Below, piece by piece: positions 18,674 through 28,437 of a stretch of DNA of 64,000 nt. Source of the stretch: Vibrio sp. 14G-20 (GTDB lineage Bacteria > Pseudomonadota > Gammaproteobacteria > Enterobacterales > Vibrionaceae); NCBI RefSeq assembly GCF_026241515.1, contig NZ_JAPHPW010000019.1:26107-90106 (forward strand). Direction: 5' to 3'. Within the stretch, counting starts at the first letter, position 1. Each line of letters starts with the position of its first letter. Under the pieces are notes generated by a model. That model was not told the DNA's origin, searched no databases, and worked only from the letters and a program-made list of their open reading frames with translations. The position numbers were made by a program, and so were the translations under genes.

Positions 18674-20721
18674 TGACTGTTCCTACTAATAAAGCGATGC
18701 CATTGCGCATCGCTCTTTTAGCTCAGCCAGCAAACGCAGCTGAGCTTTCTGCCGACTTATCACCATCGCTCTCTGAGATGATGACTGTTGTGGTTGATGG
18801 CAATTTTAATCAAGCGCTTACTCAAGTAATTGAGGCAGTCAATCAAGGTAGTGTTGTTAAACTTTGTTTGGATTCTCACGCTCTATCCTTAGTGATGTTG
18901 AGTGCACTGACCGCTGCTCAAAACAAGATTCACCCACACGCGAATTTAGCGAGTTTTGCAGATGCAGCTATCGAAGATAGCGTTGAGCTTGCTCTGGATA
19001 TTGCACGCCGCCCCGCGACAGATTTAAGCCATCAACAGCAATACTCAGCACTCTCTGCTTCGCAGCAGTTTGATGAATTGCTGAATATGGTTAATGCGAT
19101 ATCGAGCCGTTCATTACCGAGCCATTCATCAGCTAATAATTACTGGTTCACTGAGCCGAACAAAGCACGTGTTGCTTCATTGACCTTTAATGACGATAGC
19201 CAAAACGCAACCAGCCTGATACTGACTCAAGCGACCGGTTTGCAAGAACCAAAACCATTGCTATCGAGCGAACGTTTGATGTTTGTGGTTTCTGGCAATG
19301 GCCAAGCTGAATTGGTTTCTCAGTTAACCTTGTTAAGCGCAGAGCTTAAATGCATTAGCGATTCGGCGGACAGCGAAATTGCTATCGCCAGCTTGATGCA
19401 TTCAAACCTAAGCCACTTCCAAAGCGTTCAGCACAATGCTGGCGTTGGTGCAAACATCGTGATTCAGGCGGCTACAATTGAGGCTGCAATACAAGAGATT
19501 ACAACGCTAGAAAATGCGTTGCCAAAAGTAATGGCTGACAATAGCCAATACAAAACTCCTGCGGGTAGTTGTTTCTCACCGATGCCTCAAAGCAAAGGTG
19601 GCGTTGCATTTGTTTACCCTGGTGTTGGCACGGTTTATCCCGGTATGTTACGTGAATTTCACCACCATTTCCCACAGTTATTTGCTCGTTTAGAGCGCGA
19701 AGGTAACTTGAAAGAGATGCTGCAGGCTGAAAAAACCTACGCTGAAGACTCGCAAGAAATGTCACTCAGTGAATTGGCAATTGCCGGTGTGGGCAGTAGT
19801 TATCTGTTAACACAACTACTGTGTGATGAATTCAAAGTACAGCCAGACTTCGCTTTGGGTTACTCCAAGGGTGAAGCCTCAATGTGGGCGAGCTTAAATG
19901 TTTGGAAAAATCCACATGCGCTGATTGAGATGACTCAGACTAGCCCTATTTTCACGACGGCTATTTCTGGTGAACTCACAGCTGTGCGTCAAGATTGGCA
20001 GCTGAACGGCAACGAAAGCATCCAATGGAATAGCTTTGTAGTTCGCAGTGATGCGCAAGCGATTGAAGCTCTATTACCGGAGTTTCCACGTGCTTATCTT
20101 GCCATCATCCAAGGTGACACCTGCGTATTAGCTGGTTGTGAAAGCACCTGTCGTGCATTGCTCAAGAAACTGGGTAAACGTGGCATTGCCGCGAATCGTG
20201 TTACCGCAATGCACACTACACCAGCATTGAGCCAACATAGCCAAGTGCGTGAGTTTTACACGCAACCACTGTTCGACGAATTGCCAAAGCATATCCGCTT
20301 TATCAGCGCAGCTGGCTTGCCAACTGGTGCACCAATCAATATCGACAGCGATAGCATCGCCCTTTCGATTGCCGACACTTTCTGTTCAACGCTGGATTTC
20401 ACCGCGTTGATCCAGAGTGCACGTCAGCAAGGTGCTCGCCTGTTTGTCGAAGTGGGTGCCGATCGTCAAACCAGCACATTGATCGACAAGATCAACCGCA
20501 GCGACAACGTAGCAGACCAGTACTGCTCAATCGCTTCCAATGCCAAAGGTGGTGACGATGTTGTCACGCTCATCAAGTGCATTGGTCAGCTCATTACTCA
20601 TCAAATCCCACTGTCTGTCGAGCCACTTATTCAAGGGCTAGAACAACAGATCACCGCCGCTAAGCAATTAAGTGGTGTCTCTCAAGGCAGCGCAGTGAAT
20701 CATCAAGGAGAGCTAGTATGA
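18673..20721 (+). CDS. pfaB: PUFA synthase acyltransferase subunit PfaB
   Basis: A 682-aa protein whose C-terminal half is an acyltransferase domain, with the nucleophile Ser398 in LGYSKGEASMW and the preceding FVYPGVGTVYPGM motif. The N-terminal half is a degenerate KS-like region without a catalytic Cys motif. In PUFA synthases PfaB influences the final product (EPA or DHA). The GTG start at 18673 shares one base with the pfaA TAG stop, with AAGGAG 11 nt upstream, so coupling is likely. The stop overlaps the pfaC ATG by 4 bp. A later in-frame ATG is a less likely start. Confidence 0.93.
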   Translation: MTVPTNKAMPLRIALLAQPANAAELSADLSPSLSEMMTVVVDGNFNQALTQVIEAVNQGSVVKLCLDSHALSLVMLSALTAAQNKIHPHANLASFADAAIEDSVELALDIARRPATDLSHQQQYSALSASQQFDELLNMVNAISSRSLPSHSSANNYWFTEPNKARVASLTFNDDSQNATSLILTQATGLQEPKPLLSSERLMFVVSGNGQAELVSQLTLLSAELKCISDSADSEIAIASLMHSNLSHFQSVQHNAGVGANIVIQAATIEAAIQEITTLENALPKVMADNSQYKTPAGSCFSPMPQSKGGVAFVYPGVGTVYPGMLREFHHHFPQLFARLEREGNLKEMLQAEKTYAEDSQEMSLSELAIAGVGSSYLLTQLLCDEFKVQPDFALGYSKGEASMWASLNVWKNPHALIEMTQTSPIFTTAISGELTAVRQDWQLNGNESIQWNSFVVRSDAQAIEALLPEFPRAYLAIIQGDTCVLAGCESTCRALLKKLGKRGIAANRVTAMHTTPALSQHSQVREFYTQPLFDELPKHIRFISAAGLPTGAPINIDSDSIALSIADTFCSTLDFTALIQSARQQGARLFVEVGADRQTSTLIDKINRSDNVADQYCSIASNAKGGDDVVTLIKCIGQLITHQIPLSVEPLIQGLEQQITAAKQLSGVSQGSAVNHQGELV

Positions 20722-23700
20722 GTTCTCAATATCAGGCTCAAGCCAAGACTAAGCAGCAAGTGAAGTGCAATAAGATCGCGATTGTCGGTATTGCCAACCT
20801 ATACCCAGAAGCTGATACACCAAAAGATTTTTGGCAAAACTTGCTGAACAAAAAAGATTCTCGAACCACATTAAGCGCTGAAAAGTTAGGCGCTAAACCT
20901 GAAAGCTATCAGGGCGTGCAAGGCGAATCAGACCGCTTTTACTGTGATAAAGGCGGCTACATCGAAAACTTCAATTTCGACAGCAATGGCTACCGCTTAA
21001 CAGCCGAATCATTCAAAGGTGTCGACCAGAGTTTCCTTTGGGCTTTAGATACCAGTCGCAAGGCTTTAGTCGACGCCGGCATTGATTTAAATGCCGATGT
21101 TTTAGAGCGTACAGGCGTGATCATGGGTGCCCTTTCGTTCCCAACCACACGTTCAAACGACCTGTTTCTACCGATGTATCACTCGGTGGTAGAGAAAGCA
21201 CTACAAGCTAAATTGGCTAATGACCAGTTTTCACTGCTACCAACCAATGAAACGGCTCAAGACCTCAACCCGATCAACGGTGCTGCGGCACACAACGCCT
21301 CTAAGTTAGTAGCTGATGCGCTAGGTCTAGGCAACGTGCAACTAAGCCTAGATGCGGCATGTGCAAGTTCAGTCTATTCATTGAAGTTAGCGTGTGATTA
21401 CTTGAACACGGGCAAAGCCGACATGATGTTGGCAGGTGCAGTATCCGGTGCTGACCCATTCTTCATCAACATGGGTTTTTCCATATTCCACGCTTACCCT
21501 GACCACGGTGTGTCGGTTCCGTTTGATAGCAATAGTAAAGGTTTATTTGCTGGCGAAGGCGCTGGTGTTTTAGTGCTAAAACGTTTAGCTGATGCAGAGC
21601 GTGATGGCGACAACATCTACGCAGTCGTCAGCGGCATTGGCTTGTCAAACGATGGCCGCGGCCAGTTCGTATTAAGCCCAAACAGCAAAGGACAAGTACA
21701 AGCCTTTGAACGCGCTTACGAGGCTTCGAACCTAACCCCAGACAGCATTGAAGTGATTGAGTGTCACGCAACCGGCACACCATTAGGTGACAAGGTTGAG
21801 TTGACCTCAATGGAGCGATTCTTTACTGAGAAATTGAATGGTTCTAACCCGCCATTGATTGGCTCTGCTAAGTCAAACCTCGGTCACTTACTGACAGCAG
21901 CAGGTATGCCAGGGATCATGAAGATGATCTTCGCTATGAAAGAAGGCGTGCTTCCGCCAAGTATCAACTTGGACAAGCCACTGTCTTCGCCAGAAGGTTT
22001 ATTTGGTTCTCAGACGCTACCAACACAAGTGCAACCTTGGCCAAGTAAAGCGGGTAACTCAGAGCGCTGCGCAGGTGTGTCTGTATTTGGTTTCGGTGGT
22101 TGTAACGCTCACTTGCTGCTTGAAGCGTATTCAGACACCAGTCATGTAAATCAGACTCTAGAGTCAGTTTCTCAAAGTCTACAATCGCCTAATTTAAGCA
22201 TTACTGGCCTCGCATCGCACTTCGGCTCCCTGCAAAGTATCAATGCACTAAGTACTGCAATTGAGACTAACAAGGATGCTTTCATTGCTTTGCCTAAGAA
22301 GCGCTGGAAAGGCTTAGACCAACATCCAGAACTACTGAATCAATTTGGTTTACACGGCATTCCAAACGGAGCGTACATCGATCAATTCGATCTCGATTTC
22401 CTACGCTTCAAAGTGCCGCCTAATGAAGATGACCGTTTGATCTCTCAGCAGTTACTACTGATGAAAGTGGCAGATGAAGCCATCAAAGATGCCAAACTCG
22501 TGGCAGGCCAAAAGGTTGCAGTGCTCGTTGCGATGGAAACAGAGCTTGAGATGCACCAATTCCGTGGGCGCGTAAACCTGCATAGCCAACTAGCTGACAG
22601 CTTTACCAACATGGGTATTGAGCTAACACAAGATGAATACCAATCGCTAGAAACCATTGCGATGGACAGTGTGATGGACGCAGCTAAGCTGAACCAGTAC
22701 ACCAGTTTCATCGGCAATATCATGGCTTCGCGTATCTCTTCATTGTGGGACTTTAACGGCCCTGCCTTTACGATTTCAGCCGCTGAACAGTCGGTTGCTC
22801 GTTGTATCGATGTCGCGCAAAACCTAATGTCGCAAGAATCCATGGACGCAGTCGTGATTGCAGCCGTTGACCTTAGTGGCAGTGCAGAGCATGTGATTCT
22901 GAAGAACTGCGTAAGCCCAGTGTCACTTGCTCCAAAATTCGGACAACCGCAAGACGGCAGTTGGAATGTAGGCGAAGGCGCAGGTGCAATTGTTCTTGTT
23001 GAAGAGAGTCGAGCCATTGGAAACAAAGATACGGCTTACGGCAGCATCAATGCATTGGCCTTTGGTTCAAGCGAGCGTAACAACGCCGTGGCTGATGAGT
23101 TATTGACTCAAGTCGGCATGAGCTCGAATGACGTTTCTCTGCTTGAGCTTAACCATGCACATGAATCTTCTCCTATCAGCCTAGGGAACACAAAAACGAC
23201 TCAAGCGAGCCAACGTGTTGGTCATTGCTCTGCAGCTTCTGGCATGGCCAGCCTACTACACGGCCTGCTCAACCTGAACCTCGTCCCTCTGAATCCAAGC
23301 ATCCGCTCTAAAAACGCGATTGTTGCCAACATCAGCGAAGGACAATGTTCACAGCTGCTACTAAGCCAATCGAGTGTTGAATCTCAATCACTTTCTGTTC
23401 GCTTAAGTAGTGAACTGGCAAGTGATGCTAAGCGTCAATTAGTTAAACAAGTGACTCTTGGTGGTCGCGATATTTATCAACACATCGCAGAGACACCAAT
23501 CGCTAACCTAGCGCACATTCAACAAAAAGCCTCTGGTAAACAAGCAGTAAGAGTGGCGTCGGTTCCAACGACTGCACATATTCAAGCAGCGATTGCGCAA
23601 AAAGAGTTAGAGAAGAAAGCATTAGCGCAGAACGCGGTAGAGCCAGTCATCGAAACTCCTACATCAGTATCCCCTACTCTGGCGCCAACTCGCCACAGTC

Positions 23701-26657
23701 AGCTAACAGGTAACCACAGCAATATGACTCATGTCCTATCCGCTAAAAATGGCGTATCAAACATCAACGCTAATACGGATGCAGCATCACAGCCATCTGT
23801 AACACCACACAACCAAGCCTTTGCTCAAAACCAGCAGGCGGCGCAGCAAGTTCACAAAGCATTCCTGCAGACACGTGCGCAAGGTATGCAGATTGCAGAT
23901 GCTCTATTAAAAGCACAGCTAAACGCCGTTACGTCTGGCTTAGATAGCAATGCCCTTATTCAACAAACGAATGGCCAACAAACGTCAGCTCAGCCAGTTC
24001 AAGCTCAACCGGCTCAGGTTCAGGAAGCACCAATCAACGTACTTGCAACGCCAGCACCCGTGAAACCAATCCGTAAGCCATGCATTTGGGATTACGATGA
24101 TCTGGTTGAGTACGCGGAAGGTGATATTGCGAACGTGTTTGGCCCTGACTACGCGATCATTGATAGCTACTCGCGTCGCGTTCGTTTACCAACTACCGAT
24201 TACCTATTGGTATCTCGTGTTACTAAACTCAACGCGACAGTGAACGAATATAAACCAAGCACCATGACTACGGAATACGACATCCCTGTTGATGCGCCGT
24301 ATCTTGTAGATGGTCAGATCCCTTGGGCTGTTGCGGTTGAATCTGGTCAGTGTGACTTAATGCTGATCAGCTACTTAGGCATTGATTTCGAAAACAAAGG
24401 TGAGCGTGTTTATCGCCTACTTGATTGTACGCTGACCTTCCTGGGCGACTTGCCTCGTGGTGGCGATACGCTGCGTTACGATATCTCAATCAATAGCTTT
24501 GCTCGCAATGGCGACACGCTGCTGTTCTTCTTCTCGTACGAATGTTTCGTTGGCGACAAGATGATCCTGAAAATGGATAACGGCTGTGCAGGTTTCTTCA
24601 CTGATGAAGAGCTAGCTGACGGCAAAGGTGTGATTCACACTGAAGACGAAATTAAGGCTCGTAAGCTTGCCACTAAGCAACGCTTCGACCCAATGTTGCA
24701 CTGCCCTAAAACCCAGTTTAACCACCAAGAACTGCGCCACCTGCTGACTGCAAACATTGCAGAGTGTTTTGGCCCGACTCACCAATCTGATCGCCACCAG
24801 CCTTCTCTATGCTTCAGCTCAGAGAAGTTCATGATGATCGAAAAGGTCAGCCGTGTTGAACCGCAAGGCGGCACATGGGGGCTTGGTCTGATTGAAGGTC
24901 ACAAGCAGCTAGAACCTGAGCACTGGTACTTCCCTTGTCACTTCAAAGATGACTCAGTAATGGCTGGCTCTTTGATGGCAGAAGGTTGTGGTCAACTGCT
25001 TCAATTCTTCATGATGCACCTTGGCATGCACACGCTTGTTCAAAATGGTCGTTTCCAACCGCTTGAGAATGCGCCTCAACAAGTACGCTGTCGTGGTCAA
25101 GTTCTACCACAATCGGCAGAACTGACTTACCGCATGGAAGTGACCGAGATTGGTCTAAGCCCTCGCCCATACGCGAAAGCCAACATCGATATTTTGCTGA
25201 ACGGCAAAGTGATTGTTGATTTCCAAAACTTGGGTGTGATGATCAAAGAAGACGAAGAATGCACTCGTTACCTGCCTTCTTTAGAAACAGCTGTCGCGAC
25301 CCCTGTTATCGAAAACTTGGGCCATAAACCAGCAGTGAACCAACAAGCTTCAGCAAATGCGCCGTTGATGGCACAAATTGAAGACCTAGAAACAGCGCCA
25401 AATAAAGGCGTGATTCCTCTTCAACACGTTGAAGCACCGGTGACTCCAGATTACCCGAACCGCACACCCGATACGGTTCCGTTCACGCCATACCACATGT
25501 TCGAATTCGCGACTGGTGACATCGAAAAATGTTTCGGCCCTGACTTCTCTATCTACCGTGGAATGATTCCACCACGTACTCCGTGTGGCGATCTGCAGTT
25601 AACCACTCGTGTCGTTGAGATTGATGGCAAGCGTGGCGACTTCAAGAAACCTTCATCGTGTATCGCAGAATACGAAGTACCAGAAAACGCATGGTACTTT
25701 GATGAAAACAGCCACCATACCTTGATGCCTTATTCGGTGTTGATGGAGATTTCACTGCAGCCAAACGGCTTCATCTCTGGCTACATGGGCACCACTCTGG
25801 GCTTCCCAGGTGAAGAACTGTTTTTCCGTAACCTAGACGGCAGCGGCAAAATGCTGCGTAACGTCGACTTACGTGGCAAGACGATCACCAACGATTCTCG
25901 CCTGCTTTCAACCGTAATGATGGGTACCAACATCGTACAGAGCTTTAGCTTCGAACTGAGCACAGATGGTGTGCCGTTCTACGAAGGTACAGCGGTATTT
26001 GGTTACTTCAAAGGCGCAGCACTGAAAGACCAACTAGGTTTGGACAACGGTAAGGTGACTCACCCTTGGCACGTTGATAACAACCGCACACCGGATGTAA
26101 ACATCAACCTGCTAGACAAAACGACGCGTTACTTCAATGCACCTGTCACGTCTACAGGTGAAGTACAAGAGCACTACAAATTGGCTGGCGGTCGTTTGAA
26201 CTTTATCGATACCGTGCAGATCACTAGTGATGGTGGTAAAGACGGCCTTGGTTACCTATACGCTGAACGTACGATTGACCCAAGCGATTGGTTCTTCCAA
26301 TTCCACTTCCATCAAGATCCAGTAATGCCAGGTTCTCTAGGTGTCGAAGCAATCATCGAGCTAATGCAAACCTACGCGCTAAACAAAGACCTTGGCGCAG
26401 GCTTCCGCAATCCGAAGTTTGGTCAAATCCAATCTGAAGTGAAATGGAAATACCGTGGTCAGATTAACCCTCTGAACAAACAGATGTCTCTGGATGTACA
26501 CATCACTGCGATTAAAGACGAAGACGGCAAGCGCATCATCGTTGGCGACGCAAACCTGAGCAAAGATGGCCTGCGTATTTACGAAGTGAAAGACATCGCG
26601 ATTTGTATCGAAGAAGCCCCTGCTAGCGATAAAGCTTCTGGTATCAAGAAAGCATAA
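20718..26657 (+). CDS. pfaC: PUFA synthase subunit PfaC (KS-CLF-DH-DH)
   Basis: A 1979-aa protein. The first ketosynthase (about 15-465) has Cys215 in DAACASS, a CHATGTPLGD His motif and NLGHLLTAAG. A chain-length-factor domain (about 490-900) has Glu690 in SAAEQS replacing the catalytic Cys. A Gln/Pro-rich linker follows. Two FabA-like dehydratase domains end the protein, the first near 1115-1530 (His1408 in CHFKDDSVMAGS) and the second near 1590-1970 (His1863 in FHFHQDPVMPGS). These dehydratase/isomerase domains introduce the cis double bonds. ATG 20718 overlaps the pfaB stop (ATGA), with AAGGAG upstream. Domain order is as in known EPA synthases. Confidence 0.95.
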   Translation: MSSQYQAQAKTKQQVKCNKIAIVGIANLYPEADTPKDFWQNLLNKKDSRTTLSAEKLGAKPESYQGVQGESDRFYCDKGGYIENFNFDSNGYRLTAESFKGVDQSFLWALDTSRKALVDAGIDLNADVLERTGVIMGALSFPTTRSNDLFLPMYHSVVEKALQAKLANDQFSLLPTNETAQDLNPINGAAAHNASKLVADALGLGNVQLSLDAACASSVYSLKLACDYLNTGKADMMLAGAVSGADPFFINMGFSIFHAYPDHGVSVPFDSNSKGLFAGEGAGVLVLKRLADAERDGDNIYAVVSGIGLSNDGRGQFVLSPNSKGQVQAFERAYEASNLTPDSIEVIECHATGTPLGDKVELTSMERFFTEKLNGSNPPLIGSAKSNLGHLLTAAGMPGIMKMIFAMKEGVLPPSINLDKPLSSPEGLFGSQTLPTQVQPWPSKAGNSERCAGVSVFGFGGCNAHLLLEAYSDTSHVNQTLESVSQSLQSPNLSITGLASHFGSLQSINALSTAIETNKDAFIALPKKRWKGLDQHPELLNQFGLHGIPNGAYIDQFDLDFLRFKVPPNEDDRLISQQLLLMKVADEAIKDAKLVAGQKVAVLVAMETELEMHQFRGRVNLHSQLADSFTNMGIELTQDEYQSLETIAMDSVMDAAKLNQYTSFIGNIMASRISSLWDFNGPAFTISAAEQSVARCIDVAQNLMSQESMDAVVIAAVDLSGSAEHVILKNCVSPVSLAPKFGQPQDGSWNVGEGAGAIVLVEESRAIGNKDTAYGSINALAFGSSERNNAVADELLTQVGMSSNDVSLLELNHAHESSPISLGNTKTTQASQRVGHCSAASGMASLLHGLLNLNLVPLNPSIRSKNAIVANISEGQCSQLLLSQSSVESQSLSVRLSSELASDAKRQLVKQVTLGGRDIYQHIAETPIANLAHIQQKASGKQAVRVASVPTTAHIQAAIAQKELEKKALAQNAVEPVIETPTSVSPTLAPTRHSQLTGNHSNMTHVLSAKNGVSNINANTDAASQPSVTPHNQAFAQNQQAAQQVHKAFLQTRAQGMQIADALLKAQLNAVTSGLDSNALIQQTNGQQTSAQPVQAQPAQVQEAPINVLATPAPVKPIRKPCIWDYDDLVEYAEGDIANVFGPDYAIIDSYSRRVRLPTTDYLLVSRVTKLNATVNEYKPSTMTTEYDIPVDAPYLVDGQIPWAVAVESGQCDLMLISYLGIDFENKGERVYRLLDCTLTFLGDLPRGGDTLRYDISINSFARNGDTLLFFFSYECFVGDKMILKMDNGCAGFFTDEELADGKGVIHTEDEIKARKLATKQRFDPMLHCPKTQFNHQELRHLLTANIAECFGPTHQSDRHQPSLCFSSEKFMMIEKVSRVEPQGGTWGLGLIEGHKQLEPEHWYFPCHFKDDSVMAGSLMAEGCGQLLQFFMMHLGMHTLVQNGRFQPLENAPQQVRCRGQVLPQSAELTYRMEVTEIGLSPRPYAKANIDILLNGKVIVDFQNLGVMIKEDEECTRYLPSLETAVATPVIENLGHKPAVNQQASANAPLMAQIEDLETAPNKGVIPLQHVEAPVTPDYPNRTPDTVPFTPYHMFEFATGDIEKCFGPDFSIYRGMIPPRTPCGDLQLTTRVVEIDGKRGDFKKPSSCIAEYEVPENAWYFDENSHHTLMPYSVLMEISLQPNGFISGYMGTTLGFPGEELFFRNLDGSGKMLRNVDLRGKTITNDSRLLSTVMMGTNIVQSFSFELSTDGVPFYEGTAVFGYFKGAALKDQLGLDNGKVTHPWHVDNNRTPDVNINLLDKTTRYFNAPVTSTGEVQEHYKLAGGRLNFIDTVQITSDGGKDGLGYLYAERTIDPSDWFFQFHFHQDPVMPGSLGVEAIIELMQTYALNKDLGAGFRNPKFGQIQSEVKWKYRGQINPLNKQMSLDVHITAIKDEDGKRIIVGDANLSKDGLRIYEVKDIAICIEEAPASDKASGIKKA

Positions 26658-26695
26658 GCCGCCATTAGAGACAAAGAATTAGGAAAGAATTTAGT

Positions 26696-28333
26696 ATGAC
26701 AACTCAAACTACAATTAATAACGAAAAGCTATCTCCGTGGCCTTGGCAGATTGAAGAGAACACAACTCACTTTGATAGCGCGGCAATGTCGACAATCTTA
26801 AAAGACTTAAGCCTTGCTTGTTACGTAGTGAACCACCCAGAAAAAGGCTTAGGCGTAAGCCAACAAGCTGAGATTACATCGGGTGATTCAGCAAGTGCAG
26901 CGAACAGTCAACCTGTTAGCGCCTTTGCTCCGGCATTGGGCACACAAAGCCTAGGCGACGAAGAGTTTCGTCGCTGCCATGGCGTAAAATACGCGTACTA
27001 TGCAGGCGCAATGGCTAACGGCATCTCATCTGAAGAGCTTGTAATTGCACTGGGTCAGGCTGGCATTCTTTGTTCATTTGGCGCGGCGGGCTTGATCCCG
27101 TCTCGCGTTGAACAAGCGATCAACCGCATTCAAGCAGCGCTACCAAACGGCCCTTACGCGTTTAACCTGATTCACAGCCCAAGTGAACCTGCACTAGAAC
27201 GTGGCAGTGTAGAGCTGTTTTTGAAGCACAAAGTAAAAACAGTTGAGGCTTCAGCCTTCTTAGGTTTAACACCGCAAATCGTTCACTATCGTGCTGCTGG
27301 CCTTAGCCGTGATGCAAAAGGTGAAATCCAGATCGGCAACAAAGTCATCGCAAAAGTGAGCCGTACCGAAGTGGCAAGCAAATTCATGCAGCCTGCTCCT
27401 GTGAAAATGCTACAAGCTTTGGTTGATGAAGGTCGAATCACAGCAGAACAGATGGAGCTAGCACAGTTGGTTCCAATGGCGGATGACATTACTGCAGAAG
27501 CGGATTCTGGTGGCCACACCGATAACCGCCCTCTGGTTACCCTGTTACCAACGATTCTTGCGTTGAAAGAACAGATCCAAGCTCAGTACCAATTCAAAAC
27601 ACCGCTGCGCGTTGGTTGTGGTGGTGGCGTCGGCACACCTGACGCTGCTCTAGCGACGTTTAACATGGGCGCGGCATACATTGTTACTGGTTCTATCAAC
27701 CAAGCCTGTGTTGAGGCTGGCGCGAGCGAACACACACGCAAGCTGCTTTCGACAACTGAAATGGCTGACGTAACTATGGCTCCGGCGGCAGACATGTTCG
27801 AAATGGGCGTGAAGCTGCAAGTGGTTAAGCGCGGTACCTTGTTCCCAATGCGAGCAAACAAGCTTTACGAAATCTACACGCGTTACGATTCAATTGAAGC
27901 GATTCCAGCTGAAGAACGTCAAAAGCTGGAGAAACAGGTATTCCGTTCAACATTGGATGACATCTGGGCAGGTACAGTCGCGCACTTTAACGAGCGTGAC
28001 CCGAAACAGATCGAACGTGCTGAAGGCAATCCGAAGCGTAAAATGGCACTAATTTTCCGCTGGTACTTGGGCCTTTCTAGCCGCTGGTCAAACACTGGCG
28101 AACAAGGTCGTGAAATGGATTACCAAGTATGGGCAGGCCCCGCACTTGGCGCATTCAACGCATGGGCAAAAGACAGCTATCTAGATGATTACCAACAGCG
28201 TAATGCGGTCGATCTTGCTAAGCACCTGATGCACGGTGCGGCTTACTTAGCACGTGTTAACCTGCTGACTTCGCAAGGTATCAAACTTGACCCAGAACTA
28301 GCACGTTGGAAGCCAACTCAAAGAATGGCGTAA
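26696..28333 (+). CDS. pfaD: PUFA synthase trans-acting enoyl reductase PfaD
   Basis: A 545-aa FMN-dependent enoyl reductase of the 2-nitropropane-dioxygenase-like TIM-barrel family. Visible motifs are an N-terminal GILCSFGAAGLIPS segment, the flavin-phosphate region VGCGGGVGTPDAALATFNMGA and GSINQACVEAGAS. It reduces enoyl-ACP intermediates on PfaA during each elongation cycle. It starts 38 bp after pfaC with TTAGGAAAG before the ATG and is the last gene of pfaABCD, closed by a bidirectional terminator. Length matches known PfaD proteins. Confidence 0.95.
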   Translation: MTTQTTINNEKLSPWPWQIEENTTHFDSAAMSTILKDLSLACYVVNHPEKGLGVSQQAEITSGDSASAANSQPVSAFAPALGTQSLGDEEFRRCHGVKYAYYAGAMANGISSEELVIALGQAGILCSFGAAGLIPSRVEQAINRIQAALPNGPYAFNLIHSPSEPALERGSVELFLKHKVKTVEASAFLGLTPQIVHYRAAGLSRDAKGEIQIGNKVIAKVSRTEVASKFMQPAPVKMLQALVDEGRITAEQMELAQLVPMADDITAEADSGGHTDNRPLVTLLPTILALKEQIQAQYQFKTPLRVGCGGGVGTPDAALATFNMGAAYIVTGSINQACVEAGASEHTRKLLSTTEMADVTMAPAADMFEMGVKLQVVKRGTLFPMRANKLYEIYTRYDSIEAIPAEERQKLEKQVFRSTLDDIWAGTVAHFNERDPKQIERAEGNPKRKMALIFRWYLGLSSRWSNTGEQGREMDYQVWAGPALGAFNAWAKDSYLDDYQQRNAVDLAKHLMHGAAYLARVNLLTSQGIKLDPELARWKPTQRMA

Positions 28334-28378
28334 ATGAGCTAGTTGACGAGTAACTAATTACTCAGCGACAGGAAACAA

Positions 28379-28409
28379 AAAAGCGACCTTATCGGGTCGC
28401 TTTTCTTTT
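28379..28409. terminator. Bidirectional terminator between pfaD and hflX
   Basis: A 10-bp stem, AAAAGCGACC (28379-28388) with GGTCGCTTTT (28395-28404), followed by a T-rich tract on the plus strand and by T6 on the minus strand. It serves pfaABCD and the convergent hflX-type gene. Confidence 0.88.
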
Positions 28410-28437
28410 GGTTGTTCTTTTCGAGCTAGCTAAAAGA

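Noticed and set aside
22445..23026. 193-codon antisense frame inside pfaC
   Set aside because: Shadow of the strongly conserved KS/CLF coding strand; Ser/Thr/Ala-rich composition typical of antisense frames.
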